Below, in pieces: positions 38,971-49,649 of a stretch of DNA of 64,000 nt. Under the pieces are notes generated by a model. That model was not told the DNA's origin, did no database searches, and saw only the letters and a program-made list of their open reading frames with translations. This DNA comes from Prostheceraeus crozeri (taxonomy: Eukaryota; Platyhelminthes; Polycladida; Euryleptidae). The DNA is taken from positions 1-64,000 of the forward strand of contig CAJQUW010014316.1 of the NCBI GenBank assembly GCA_907163375.1, in the 5' to 3' direction. How positions within the stretch are numbered: the stretch's first letter is position 1; each line of letters begins with the position of its first letter. Both the position numbers and the translations under genes were made by a program.

Positions 38971-39000
38971 GATGCGTTTCGCCCTATAGGGGCTCGTCAG
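38971..39000 (-). ncRNA. Hammerhead-ribozyme-like core
   Basis: On the minus strand CTGACGA (matching the CUGANGA core) is followed by the stem GCCC-loop-GGGC and then GAAAC. This is the strand order and spacing of a hammerhead core. Stem I and stem III partners could not be paired with confidence, so activity is uncertain. PLEs are known to carry hammerhead motifs, and a PLE fragment lies 430 bp away at 39,430, although on the other strand. Confidence 0.5.
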
Positions 39001-39429
39001 TAGGCTCGGAATGGCCCAAACTAGCTTAAAATATCTAGAATGGCTGAACAAGCTGAAGGACTGGACAAAAGACGTGCGGGGAAACGCAGCGTCTACGGCT
39101 GCCAAAGAATTTTCGGGCTTAAATTGTTGAAGTGTGAGGACAGCCTTCTATTCATTGCCCAAGCAAAGTGGCACTCCGCAATCTTTATGATTCTGCATAT
39201 AAAAGTAGCTTCACATCTTAATTCAATTAGAAATGTCTCTTTCTACATCATATTATATATTATTTATAATATTTCATTGTTCATCATTCCTTTTGTTGAT
39301 GCGCAAACATTTCCCGAAAAGTCATAAATATTATGTTTCATTCAATAAAAACATTCTGAAATTAAGCTGCAGCCAACACAACAAAAAAGCCACACAACAC
39401 AAAATTACTGAAAAATGAACAACAAAATT

Positions 39430-39790
39430 AAGAATAAAATCAAATTGAACGGAAATGCAATTTTAGATGAAGGAAAATTGTCCTTTAAGCGATGATTGCT
39501 TACAAGACTGCGTTGTATACAAAGCTGCTGTTAAGTCAAGAACAGATGAAAAGATCTATCTTGGTATGTGTGAGAAAATCAAGATACATAAATCACAAAA
39601 AATCGTTCTCAAGCTTTTCGTATATGAACGAAACATTACAAAATATATCTGAAAGCTAAATGATGAAAATCAAAATTACACCATCAAATGGGATGTCGTT
39701 TCCAAATCATCGCCATATACCAAATGCAGACATCGCAGAAAATATCTTCTACACAGTCTTAAGACCTCATGATGTTCAATGAATGTGAGC
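39430..39790 (+). pseudogene. Penelope-like GIY-YIG endonuclease fragment
   Basis: The plus frame 39,467-39,652 contains a cysteine-containing lead ('CPLSDDCLQDCVVYKAAV') and the GIY-YIG core in the form 'VVYKAAVKS..DEKIYLGMCE'. After frameshifts, 'NITKYI', 'LNDENQNYTIKWDVVSKSS' and a cysteine-poor end follow, matching the order of this domain in PLEs. The domain would nick DNA to prime reverse transcription. The fragment is degenerate and lacks its reverse transcriptase. Confidence 0.7.
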
Positions 39791-40317
39791 CCTTTGAATT
39801 CTAAAGTATCCTGTACTTCTGGTGATTATCTGTTTATTACCGTCTGATGATCGATTGTGTGAACAACAATCCGTGAAACTTATAGTCACAGATAATTAGC
39901 TTCACTTGTCCCGACTTAAAAAACTCGAATATATAAAATCAAAAAATAATGTTTTGCACTATTCCGAGTATACTTAGAGTTTCACGCTACATACGATCTT
40001 CATAGTGAAGTAAACATGAAACAAAGAAGCATATTGCACCTTTGTTTCATGTTTACTGCACTATGTTACTGCACTGCTGATGAAATGATAAGGATCGTAT
40101 AATAATTTTTTTTAAATTAATTGGTCAAGTCTCATTTCTCCAATATATACGTATGTACATATGACAAACAATAGAACGTGCAAATGGAAATGATATCAAA
40201 AGAAAAACTCTCAAAGCAAAGACAAATTGACTCAAAGGCCCTGCCAATGCATTGACCTGCTTGACTGCTGAGAGACCACCTAAAAAACATCATTTTTATA
40301 TTCCCTTTTGCCTAACA
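39791..40317. other. AT-rich gap
   Basis: No gene was seen. A short inverted pair ('gaagtaaacatgaaacaaag' near 40,005 and its complement near 40,040) forms a small imperfect hairpin. Confidence 0.4.
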
Positions 40318-43291
40318 ACTAGTCAGTTAGTTAGTTAGAAGTGTTTTATATTCTTTAGAATTGGATTAATACAAATCAGTTGCACGATGAGATAACACAA
40401 AGTAAAAATCATTTGTTCACAAATTTGCACATAAAAGGAAAAAAGGAGTCAGAGTAAAACTTTGACCGACATAGTGGCACACGAAACTTCTGAGAATAAG
40501 GAAGTCTTGGCGGTATGTTAGCACTGAGGAGATGATCAGGATTACAGATGTTGTTCCATAACTTCTTTGAACAGGCTAGACGACGCTGATAAAGTTCATC
40601 ACTTCGACATGAGCACGACCACCCAGTACTGCTGTATTCATTGTAGATGATCCTGTGTGCTCGATTGCTTATCTTTTGAAGAGTAAGGGATTGTTGCTTG
40701 GTCATTCCAATGAAAACTGGGCAACAGTATTCCATCAAGAATCGAATGATTCCTTCAAATACCAAATGGAGGTCATCTTGGGAAATTATGGGTTTGATCC
40801 ACCGAAGAATGTGAAGTCTTTGACAGCATTTTTTGCCAATATATTCAATATGAGTGCTCCAGTTCAGTCTGTTGTTCAGGTGTATGCCAAGTAGCTTAAT
40901 GTCTGACACTTGATTGACTCCACTGCAATGGTTCAGGAGAATCGGGCGACGAGTGACTAACATGAACTTCGATTTATTCGTATTCATGCTCAAATAATTC
41001 CTTGAGCACCAGTTTTTAAAATTTCTTATTTCCTCAATGATGGCTTCAGAAATACAGTCATGATCATCCGATTGAATAGGTAATACCAATGTCACGTCGT
41101 CTACGTACTTTGTTACTGTGCACAATGGTGATGTAGCCTTGTAGTCGTTTATATATGAGCAGAAAATACTCGGCCCGAGAACGGACCCCTGAGGAACTCC
41201 CCTCTCCATATGTACAGAGCTTTTGAGCTTGCCGCCTATACAGAGTTATGCCGTGCGGTTTTCAAAATAGTTTTGGAGCCATCTTATAAAATCAACTGGG
41301 AACACATTGTGCAAACTTTTGAATTGCTAGACTATGGTCAATCGAGTCAAATGCATGTGACAGATCAAAACTTATGATGCAGACACCAAAGTTTGAACTG
41401 TCATCGTATGCCGAGGCAGCAGAATGAAGGATGCTTAGCAGTGCTGTTGTCGTTGAAGCATTTCTACGGAAACCATGTTGCTCTGGGCCAAATGATCTGT
41501 AAAACACAGGACTCAGGTTGTCAAGTACAATCGCTTCCAGAAGTTTGGCAGGCAGTTGAAGTAGCGTGATAAAACGCATCTTGTCAATGGTTGGAGGCGA
41601 ACACTTTGGAATAGCAGCAATTGACCCGTTCTTCCATTTCATGGGAACAACTTTCGTTTCAATTGACTTTTGAAATATGCATGTCAAAGGTTCTGAGATT
41701 ACATCAGCCAAGAATTTGAAAATTTTTGTCTGTATGCTCTCATCCCCAGATGACTTCTTCAGTGGCTGCTTCGCAAGCAGATTTTGTACCCTTGCCGTCG
41801 AAATAGAAATGTTCCAATCTTTATTGCTTGGCAATTGTTCGTTGCACAAGTTTGAATTTTCTTGTGCCGTACGTGAATTACCCTCAAATAACTGTCGTAT
41901 ACTGGCCGTTATACGCGAGACTGCGATGTCTTTATCACCGACTTGTGCGATCAGGGAATCCAGTGTACTGGATTTCTTCTTGCCTGCTTGCGAACCGACA
42001 AGATTCCATAAACCATTAGTTGAACTCATCATTTTGTCCGCCCAGATCTTCTTGGCTTTGATTATCTCGGTCTTTGCTTTTTGCTTCAAGTGATTGAATT
42101 TTGTCCAGTCTCTGTCGTGGTAGGCCTTCCAACGATCCATGATTATTGCCTTTGCAAGGGGTGTGATCCATTCTTTATCTTGCGTTGATATGGGAACATA
42201 TCGCATCGGAATGTGTTGAGAAATGAGGTAGCTGAGGCAACTTGAAAACTTATGCAGCAGAGAGTCGACATCATGATCGTCGTTGAACAAAGATTTCCAA
42301 TCGACGAGGCCAACATTATAATACAGCGTCTCAAGGTGAGATTGTCTCATATCGTATAGAGCATGCCAGCTCGTGATCTTTGAATGCGTACTGCTTTGCT
42401 CAGCGTAGCACATGATCAGTTTGTGGTCATCATTGCCAATCGGGGCATCGTAGGTAACATTTTCTGATTTGTAAACGGTTGATAAACTGTCTGATACTAA
42501 AACATGGTCGAGAACGTTCTCGAGTTTCGTTGGCATCTTCACAATATCTGCAAGTGAGACGTCTCTACAAAGGTGCATGGTATCAAATTGATTGAAATCT
42601 CCAAATACTAATGGATGATACTGGGGATTTTCAACGAGGAAACTGTCAATCAAAGTAACCAGCCAGTCATGAATTTGTCTTAAATTGAAGACTGATATTG
42701 AGGGTGGGATATAAATACAGATGGAGATGATACAAAACGACTTCAAGTCAAGTACAATACTTTCAACGTCTGCCGGGGTCATCAGGCTGTTATCGATGAC
42801 TTCGAAATTAATATTATCTCGTACGTATACTGCCACGCCACCGCCTCTACGGAAACTGCGATCTGACTTGTACACTGTTTATCTGGGAATCTGAATAATG
42901 GCGGATTCCAATGACGAATTCAGCCACGTTTCTGTTATGCCGATGATGTTCGGGGATTTCAACTGTACAGCAACATTAAATTCGTCCAATTTTGGGAGCA
43001 AAGAACGCGCATTAAATAGCATAAAATTTGGCATGGAACAGGAGTTTGGTAAAAACTTTAATGAAAATCCGAAGCTGACATGATTCGATTGTGTTTGATC
43101 TTCACATCTTCGCCGTTTTCGCGGCGCTTCTTGAGTTCTTCCAGCAGTGATGTTGTGGAACTAGGTGTTGTGGAATTATCAACTCCGTGTCTGTGGACAA
43201 TGTTGTTATAAATAAAAGCAAAGCCGGTCTTCCACATTACCAGTCTGTTTTCTACATCATTTCGGATAGTCGGTGAGAGAGTCTTTTTCAA
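40318..43291 (-). mobile_element. Second LINE, nearly full endonuclease-RT, decayed
   Basis: Endonuclease and reverse transcriptase domains are both present on the minus strand. The 3' end is a short (CTAA)n-type tail read on minus (about 40,318-40,340). A charged 77-codon stretch (43,291-43,058) precedes the endonuclease and may be the start of the same ORF or the end of ORF1. Confidence 0.8.
40409..43080 (-). pseudogene. LINE endonuclease/reverse transcriptase, frameshifted
   Basis: The endonuclease begins near 43,050 ('NFMLFNARSLLPKLDEF', 'GITETW'). It shifts frame near 42,880 and continues in 42,875-41,292 with GGGVAVYVRD, VFGDFNQFD, LDHVLVSD and the NDDHKL motif. The first half of the reverse transcriptase follows (AAIPKC, FDLSHAFDSIDHS). 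A second break near 41,250 leads into 41,209-40,409, which starts at GVPQGSVLGP and contains YVDD. At least three disruptions are present. Its RT style differs from the LINE at 26,928, so this is a separate family. Confidence 0.88.
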
Positions 43292-43514
43292 GGGTGTCCT
43301 GCTAAGGACTTCAGATTTGATTCAATTGCCATATCCACAATACTATACATCTGCCATTGATTTATTGTTTAGAATGGTTTAGAATGTCCTAAAATGTATG
43401 CAGTTTCATTTTGCATCATCGGTTTACAAGGAAATTAATTGAAACATGAAAAAAATTAAATATGTTTGATATTCCATTCACAAAACAATTTTTCATCAAT
43501 AGTCTCATGTATAT
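43292..43514. other. Short AT-rich spacer
   Basis: No gene, repeat or element end was recognised in this short AT-rich spacer between the LINE and the mariner-like fragment. Confidence 0.4.
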
Positions 43515-43800
43515 TTATATATAAAAAACTGCACCCTTTAAATAACCCTCTCGGCAGTCAAGGCATACTCTTATTCTGTGAAGGAAATGTTCAATCACTT
43601 TTTCACATACATGTAAGCATGACGTGAATCCATCAATTCCACCTCGAATCTCGTGCTTCAATTGAGCCATCGTGTTGGGTTTGTATGAATATACCCGTAA
43701 TTTCACATAGCCCCAAAAAAAGAAATCACATGGGGGAAAAACACATGATCTTGGTGGCCATCGATGATCACCATTGCATGGAGATAAGGCAATCAGATCG
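43515..43800 (-). pseudogene. Mariner/Tc1-superfamily transposase C-terminal fragment
   Basis: The C-terminal half of a minus frame (43,976-43,515) shows 'WPPRS' followed by 'PPCDFFFWGYVKLRVY' and a 'CLDCREGYLKG' end, the usual end of mariner-like DDE transposases ('LTPCDFFLWGYLK'). The catalytic aspartates upstream are not recognisable. Only this tail is supported; the N-terminal part of the frame looks random. Confidence 0.65.
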
Positions 43801-44149
43801 CTCTGACAACTGTGTGGCTTCTCGTGCGCTATCGCAAGTCGCACCATCTTGTTGTCACCAGAGTCTTGTTCATCTAAGGTCTCCAGCTGAGATGAAATCT
43901 CTTCGAAATCTCCAATTGCTGTGACCGAAGATGTAAAGACTTGTGGGATTTTCCTCAACACTCCTTCTTGTAGCATTTGATATTACCCTGGGATCACACA
44001 GGTCAACACCGCACAAGATGCTTGATATCTAACACAGAGCTGGTCTTCTCAATCTTCTTAATCAATCACCGACTCTTTTGGCAATATTTTAAGCTTACAA
44101 ATTGTTTCTGCTTAACATTCCCCATGTTTGTAATGTAACATTACAAACA

Positions 44150-44400
44150 TTATCTGAAGTTGACTAGAATGGAAATTGACTCAAGGTCGCAATACATCCG
44201 GGGAACTAAGTTGGGACATGAAGAGCCAATCAAAAGCTTCGATTTACTCATGTGACTGATTCTAACCCAATGATACAGACGTTGGCAGGTGCATCTAAGT
44301 GAAAATGCGTGCGATTTATGTGCCGTTATTGTGCATTGCATGAAGCTTAATTTCCATTCTAGAGGTTTTATTATTGTCAATTTCTATGAGTCAAACGGAA
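44150..44400. repeat. MITE-like repeat, copy 1
   Basis: The unit starts 'ctgaagttgactagaatgga' and ends with the inverted 'aatttccattctag' near 44,350-44,364. A second, longer copy lies at 52,515-52,930. It is non-coding. Which autonomous family mobilised it is unknown. Confidence 0.75.
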
Positions 44401-44554
44401 GAACAGACGACCTGTCTAATTCTGTGGTGACAAGTGTTTTATCACCATTATGTGTAGAACTCACCCAATGCAACTTTCTGCATCAAATTTCATGACCAAT
44501 TGACGATGCAAAATGAAATTGCATACCTTTGGAGATATTCTAGGCATTTAATTA

Positions 44555-44619
44555 ATACTCGCAACGTATCAGCAGCATTGTGGATAATATCCACAATGCT
44601 GCTGATACGTTGCGAGTAT
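44555..44619. repeat. Perfect palindrome, 32-bp arms, 1-base centre
   Basis: The arms 44,555-44,586 and 44,588-44,619 are perfect inverted repeats about a single base at 44,587. Beyond them pairing stops. No direct repeat clearly flanks it. Confidence 0.95.
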
Positions 44620-46668
44620 AATATTATGGCAATTGAATTATATCCGGCGTCCTTAACTGGACACCCCATATACGGAAACTCACGATCAGTTAAATAGTGC
44701 ATTAATAGCTAGCTGAGGAGTTGGCTGGCATCGGGGCATCGGAAATTCTAGCCGATTTGTATGTAGGTCAGCGCACACTCAACTGGGCACATAAAGGATC
44801 AAATTATGCAAATGCAAGATTAATGAATAACGAGAGCAATCCGGCAAAGAGTGAAAAATGAAATGGAAATATTTTCTCATGAAAATATTTTCCCTGAGAA
44901 AAGCATTTGTCCTTTTGATTCATTTTTGTCTGAAGTTCTTCGTTACAAACATTGATAATCATGATTTATCATGGACACAATTCCGAATGAAATGTTGAGT
45001 GCCATTAAATCAAAACAAGTCGCTTGCGATGTGGTAGACCTTGTAGAATGACTGACCTCATAAAATCACAATGATGTCACATTTTATTTCTCTTGCAATT
45101 ATATCATGGATCGATTTGACTGAAACATCTGATAATGGCAAAATATAACCAATATCTTTTTACCCACTGTCAGCTGAATTCTAGAGAAAATTGTCAAACA
45201 AAGTGTTGCGAATTCCCAGTAACGCTGTGAGACACATTCCTTTCACATGAATAGCATTGTTCTAAGACAGAGACTTCTCAGAATCGGTTCATTGTCATCA
45301 AGTGAAACAGGTGAAATGCAAGAATTCTTTTATTGTAGAAGGAATTACACATTTAACCTTTCTTTTACCGAATTTAGAGATCGGATTTTCATAGAGATGA
45401 CAGTATTATTGATTTTCTAGACTGAAAATTCTTTTCAAATATGCATAACACTTGGTTTCATTTTAAACAACAGTTTATAGTTTATACATCTCTATATATA
45501 GACTGCTTTTTCATACTCAGAATTCATGCTGAAACCTGCAATATTCTTCAACAACTTCTGGTTTCCATATTTTACCGCGACCAGATCACAGCTGTCGTAG
45601 CTGTCTTGACATCACTCTTTCAGTGAAATTTTCATTCGTTTTCAATAGGTTTACAAAAGTGGTTGAAGGTTCTTCCCGTTTTACTTGCAGCACTTTCTAA
45701 AGCTGGAAACCACCGTCCAAACCTACGCCGCAGAGGATTTTGGACTTGGGTGTAAACCCAAACCACACCCAAAACAAATTCTTGAATTCATTTAGCTGAA
45801 AATAACAGAATAAAAAATTCCATAAAATCCTGCAGTTCCCAATATTTTCTAAATAGCTAAAAGCCATGTGAACCGTTGTTGGAGACTAAAATTAGATAAA
45901 GTAGAGGTGCACATTTACCGAGGCAGACACATCACGTGATTTAAAGTAGGAAGAAATCTACAAAATTATGGAAACATCAGCATCTTCTTTTGCTTATAAT
46001 GATGATGATATAGCGCTACATTTCGAAAATAAGAAAAACGTGCATGTAGTTACGGAAGAAAATCACGTAGTAGGCCTATGAGTCTCCGGATTGGTTTTGC
46101 ATGAGTTTTAATGGAATAGAGTAACGAAACAACCACTCGTACAAGATAATACAAGGCGCATCTGCTGCACTTTCGGGCTTTGCAGTGAAGTGCTATCAAT
46201 GGGATAAACGAGGATGGTAGTGATAGTAGCATTACCAAATCTCTGGAACTTGTAAGACGTCTGGGCACTATGCGTCTGACCACTAAATCGGGGAGACATT
46301 TAATCTGTGCAAGCACTCAAAACTAAAATTTCTTTCCAATGAATAAAAAGCGAGCTTTGTGACTTAACGTTTCTAGTTTCCCTATTGAGAATAATAAAAT
46401 GTCATTATTACATAAAGGAAAGCAAAAATATCAAAAGGATTGCAGCAAGCATATCATCAGAAAATAGACATAGAAAAATGCAATGGAGTTATATGCATAA
46501 GATATCATACGTGTATGGAAACTGCAAAGTCAATCAAACCATGTTGATCAGAGGAAGCTGCAGTGTACAGAGATAATAGTAGAGAGGTATATTTAGCGAA
46601 ATGGCACAAAAATCCCAATAATGGGAATTGTGGGATCCCAGGAAAAAAGCATCAAAGTCAATAGTCTG
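44620..46668. other. AT-rich interval without a recognised gene
   Basis: Frames of 60-90 codons occur on both strands (for example 46,050-46,316 minus) but none has recognisable domains or codon character. Confidence 0.5.
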
Positions 46669-46676
46669 TTTCTTAA

Positions 46677-49641
46677 CCCTCTAAAGACGGGAGAAAAAAC
46701 TTTCGTTAAAGACGGACAGGGCCTCTGAGGCCCTATTGGTAAAAAATATTCTACAAAAGCATACAGTTTATTTTTGGTGACGGTGATTTCTAAACTGTTT
46801 CTGGTCAATTGGCGTTTTCTAATTTCAGTAGAAGTGTTCCCTTTTCTCTAACTAGTGAAGTTCTTGAGCTAGAGTCAGATAAATTTTTGAACTGTCTCCA
46901 AAAAATGGGAAATATGGTAAAATCGGCTATTTGTAAAAAGCTGTTTATCGTCGCTTTCAATGCAGACATTGTACTGTTTCTGATCAATTTACATCCATCA
47001 AGTTCGAAAATCGCAACAACTTTGCTCTATCAAGTCATCTTTTATAATATTTGGGTTCAATCTTTTTACTCCGTTTTTAGATAGGCCTACTTCTCATGCT
47101 AAACTTCATAATCCCTTTTTCTCACACTATTTGTCTGTTGTACATGTACCCATCAGGTCCCTAGTTAGATCCAGTGTAGACAATTTCAACAATGATACAA
47201 AACCATCATTTACTAGAACTCATACCGGTATATTATTGTGGATAACATTCTATGAAAGCGTATCTATAAAAGCGCAAAACGAGTGGGAGGTCTTGCAAGA
47301 AAAACGGTTAGTTATTTCTGCCATCGATGCACTGCAAGCAAATCAGATTGCCATGTTCCTTACAGATTGGGTTCCTGCAAACACTGCATGACATTGTTGA
47401 TTTTCGGTGTCTTGCATATGGGCAGTAGCGGCAACGGCGACGAGGAGATAACAGTTGTTGAGTTGATTCATGCATCATTGGTTCATTTATTGGCCGAAGC
47501 CTACATGTATATTCTGCAATCAATTGTTTTCCCATTTCGATAATAAATTGTCGGCGTCGGTTTGGAGCATTGTTTTTGTATGAAGGATGAATAGACAGAA
47601 AAAGTACGTATGCATTATATGATGCAATATCTAATATGTTCATGAATAAGGCCAGGGGCCAACGTCGAGTCTTGCGCTTGCAGGAATATTGACGAACCAT
47701 TTGGTCAAGCGTATCCACCCCACCTTTTGTGCTATTGTAGTCTAGAATCATATTGGGCTTGAACGGAGAGGACGAATCACAAGAAGAATCATCATGTCCA
47801 CTAGAAAGAAGAATGACTGCTTTGTTCCTTTTAGGTACATATGATACCATCGTACAGTTTCGTTGAAATGCAAAAATACTTGACTCAACCTGTCTCTGTG
47901 GATTGGGTAGCAACTCAGGAGGTATGTCAGCTTTATTCTTACGGATTGTACCATTGTAAGTTAAATTTCTTCCCAGTAATGTCCTAACTAAAAGCAGACT
48001 GGTAAAAAAGTTATCTCCGGTCACATTTCTGCCAGAATTGGAGATGTAATCTGTCAATTCAAGTACAACTCTGCTGCTTTGTCCAACCTCACGAGATGAT
48101 CCTCGTTTTCCAGTATAGACTTCCAAGTTGCAACAGTAGTTTGTTTTTGAGTCCGCCAAAATCCAAATTTTAACACCGTATCTACCAGGTTTATCCGGTA
48201 GATACATTTTGAAGGGGCATCGGCCGCGGAACGTCATCAACTGCTCATCAATCGTGACATCAATCCCAGCTTTATAAGAGCTGCGACATTTGATTATGAA
48301 TGAATTCAGTACTGATCGCAGAGGAGCTAGTTTGTCATTTGTAGACCTTTCAGTTCTCGTATTTCGATCGTCGAATCTAATAAATCTTAGAATACTTTTA
48401 AAACGATCTCTGGACATATTCTGCGCAAAGAAAGCACGTCCATCATCTTTGCTCCATAACTCGGCTATAGGCTCATTTTTTGCTTGGTACACACCAGACA
48501 GCAGTAGTAAACCTATGAAACAATACATCTCACCTCGATTTGTTTCATTCCAATCCGCACCGCTCAATCGTCGACGAGCTTCAGAATTAGTGTGGAGAAC
48601 TATTTCGTCGATAACTGATGTAGATAAAAGAATCTTAAAAGCATCTGCTCGACTTTCACCACAACCTGATTGAATAGCCTGACGAGTTGGTCCTTGCGAC
48701 TCTCTAAGAATGTTCCATTGACGTGTTTGAGCATTTCTAAATCGAATGTCGGGAACTGCATTCCATCTTTCACCATTCCGAGAAACATATTCAGTTGGGG
48801 GCACACTGGAGGTTGAAGGCATAGTTGACGTGTCATGGGACGTAAAAATTGATTGAATAGGCCCATTCTCATGGGGATCGCTGTTGGAATCGATGTCAGA
48901 AAGAACGGCATCGTCTTCGTCGTCGTCATAATCATCATTCGATGATACATTTCCGTCGGAATCCAAACCAGTAGTCGAAATGTTCCAAATTGCTCTGTAA
49001 GCAGTTGCCGCAGCTTGCCGTTGACTCCGATGCATATTGTCTAACTAAACTCGACAAGGAAAATGCTCGCATGTCCGCGAGAACTTGCAGCAGTCACATG
49101 ATAGTGACGCGAGTGATGACCAGGAACCAATCGGAAACTTGCTTATTGTCTCCTCCACACCGGCTTTTCCGCGTAGACATGTCTCGTGTATCAAGTTATC
49201 ATCGATATGGAAAAAGGAATAGGTGAATACATCAATCTAGCCAGCGTATGCCTATAGGCCTAACTTTCGAGATAATAAACAGTTGCTCCCATTCAGTTCA
49301 AATAAAATACTTTGCCTAATAATGGATTGCATTTAAACGCTAAATGCTCACTATTATATCAGCTACATCAAAGTATATTAATTGATAAGAATATAGCATT
49401 AATTTTAGCGAAAAATGAGACAGGGCCTCTGAGGCCCTGTTCGTCTTTAACGCAAGTTTTTTTTAAAACGAAAGTAGCATCGATGAAATTATTGCAAATA
49501 TCAAAACAATGATATGCAATGGAAGCCAATAAAGAACTTGAAGATGTCACGAAGTTTCATCGATATATCTCAAATAGTTTTTGAGATATCCAAGTTTGAA
49601 AATAAAATAGGGCCTCAAAGGCCCTGTCCGTCTTTAGAGGG
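46677..49641 (-). mobile_element. piggyBac-type transposon, structurally complete
   Basis: The 14-bp terminal inverted repeat is CCCTCTAAAGACGG. Both outer flanks carry TTTCTTAA (46,669-46,676 and 49,642-49,649), which includes the expected TTAA. Subterminal palindromes of the GGGCCTCTGAGGCCC type lie at 46,719-46,735, 49,424-49,440 and, degenerate, 49,609-49,625. With an intact transposase this copy may still be mobile or only recently silent. Confidence 0.93.
47308..49035 (-). CDS. piggyBac transposase (575 codons, intact)
   Basis: The N-terminus has an acidic, low-complexity stretch (residues about 33-55), as in many piggyBac proteins. The catalytic aspartates are Asp263 (VTIDEQL), Asp341 (VTGDNFF) and Asp441 (GGVDTLDQM), at nearly the same spacing as in the founding piggyBac enzyme. 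The C-terminus is a cysteine-rich domain (residues about 535-569, CRYCPYAR...CSVCRNPIC...CLQC) of the type that binds subterminal DNA. The enzyme cuts at TTAA and excises without a footprint. There are no internal stops. The start at 49,035 is the only upstream ATG that fits. Confidence 0.96.
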   Translation of the reverse strand: MHRSQRQAAATAYRAIWNISTTGLDSDGNVSSNDDYDDDEDDAVLSDIDSNSDPHENGPIQSIFTSHDTSTMPSTSSVPPTEYVSRNGERWNAVPDIRFRNAQTRQWNILRESQGPTRQAIQSGCGESRADAFKILLSTSVIDEIVLHTNSEARRRLSGADWNETNRGEMYCFIGLLLLSGVYQAKNEPIAELWSKDDGRAFFAQNMSRDRFKSILRFIRFDDRNTRTERSTNDKLAPLRSVLNSFIIKCRSSYKAGIDVTIDEQLMTFRGRCPFKMYLPDKPGRYGVKIWILADSKTNYCCNLEVYTGKRGSSREVGQSSRVVLELTDYISNSGRNVTGDNFFTSLLLVRTLLGRNLTYNGTIRKNKADIPPELLPNPQRQVESSIFAFQRNCTMVSYVPKRNKAVILLSSGHDDSSCDSSSPFKPNMILDYNSTKGGVDTLDQMVRQYSCKRKTRRWPLALFMNILDIASYNAYVLFLSIHPSYKNNAPNRRRQFIIEMGKQLIAEYTCRLRPINEPMMHESTQQLLSPRRRCRYCPYARHRKSTMSCSVCRNPICKEHGNLICLQCIDGRNN

Positions 49642-49649
49642 TTTCTTAA

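Noticed and set aside
48290-48673. 127-codon plus frame within the piggyBac
   Set aside because: Antisense shadow of the transposase; no independent motif.
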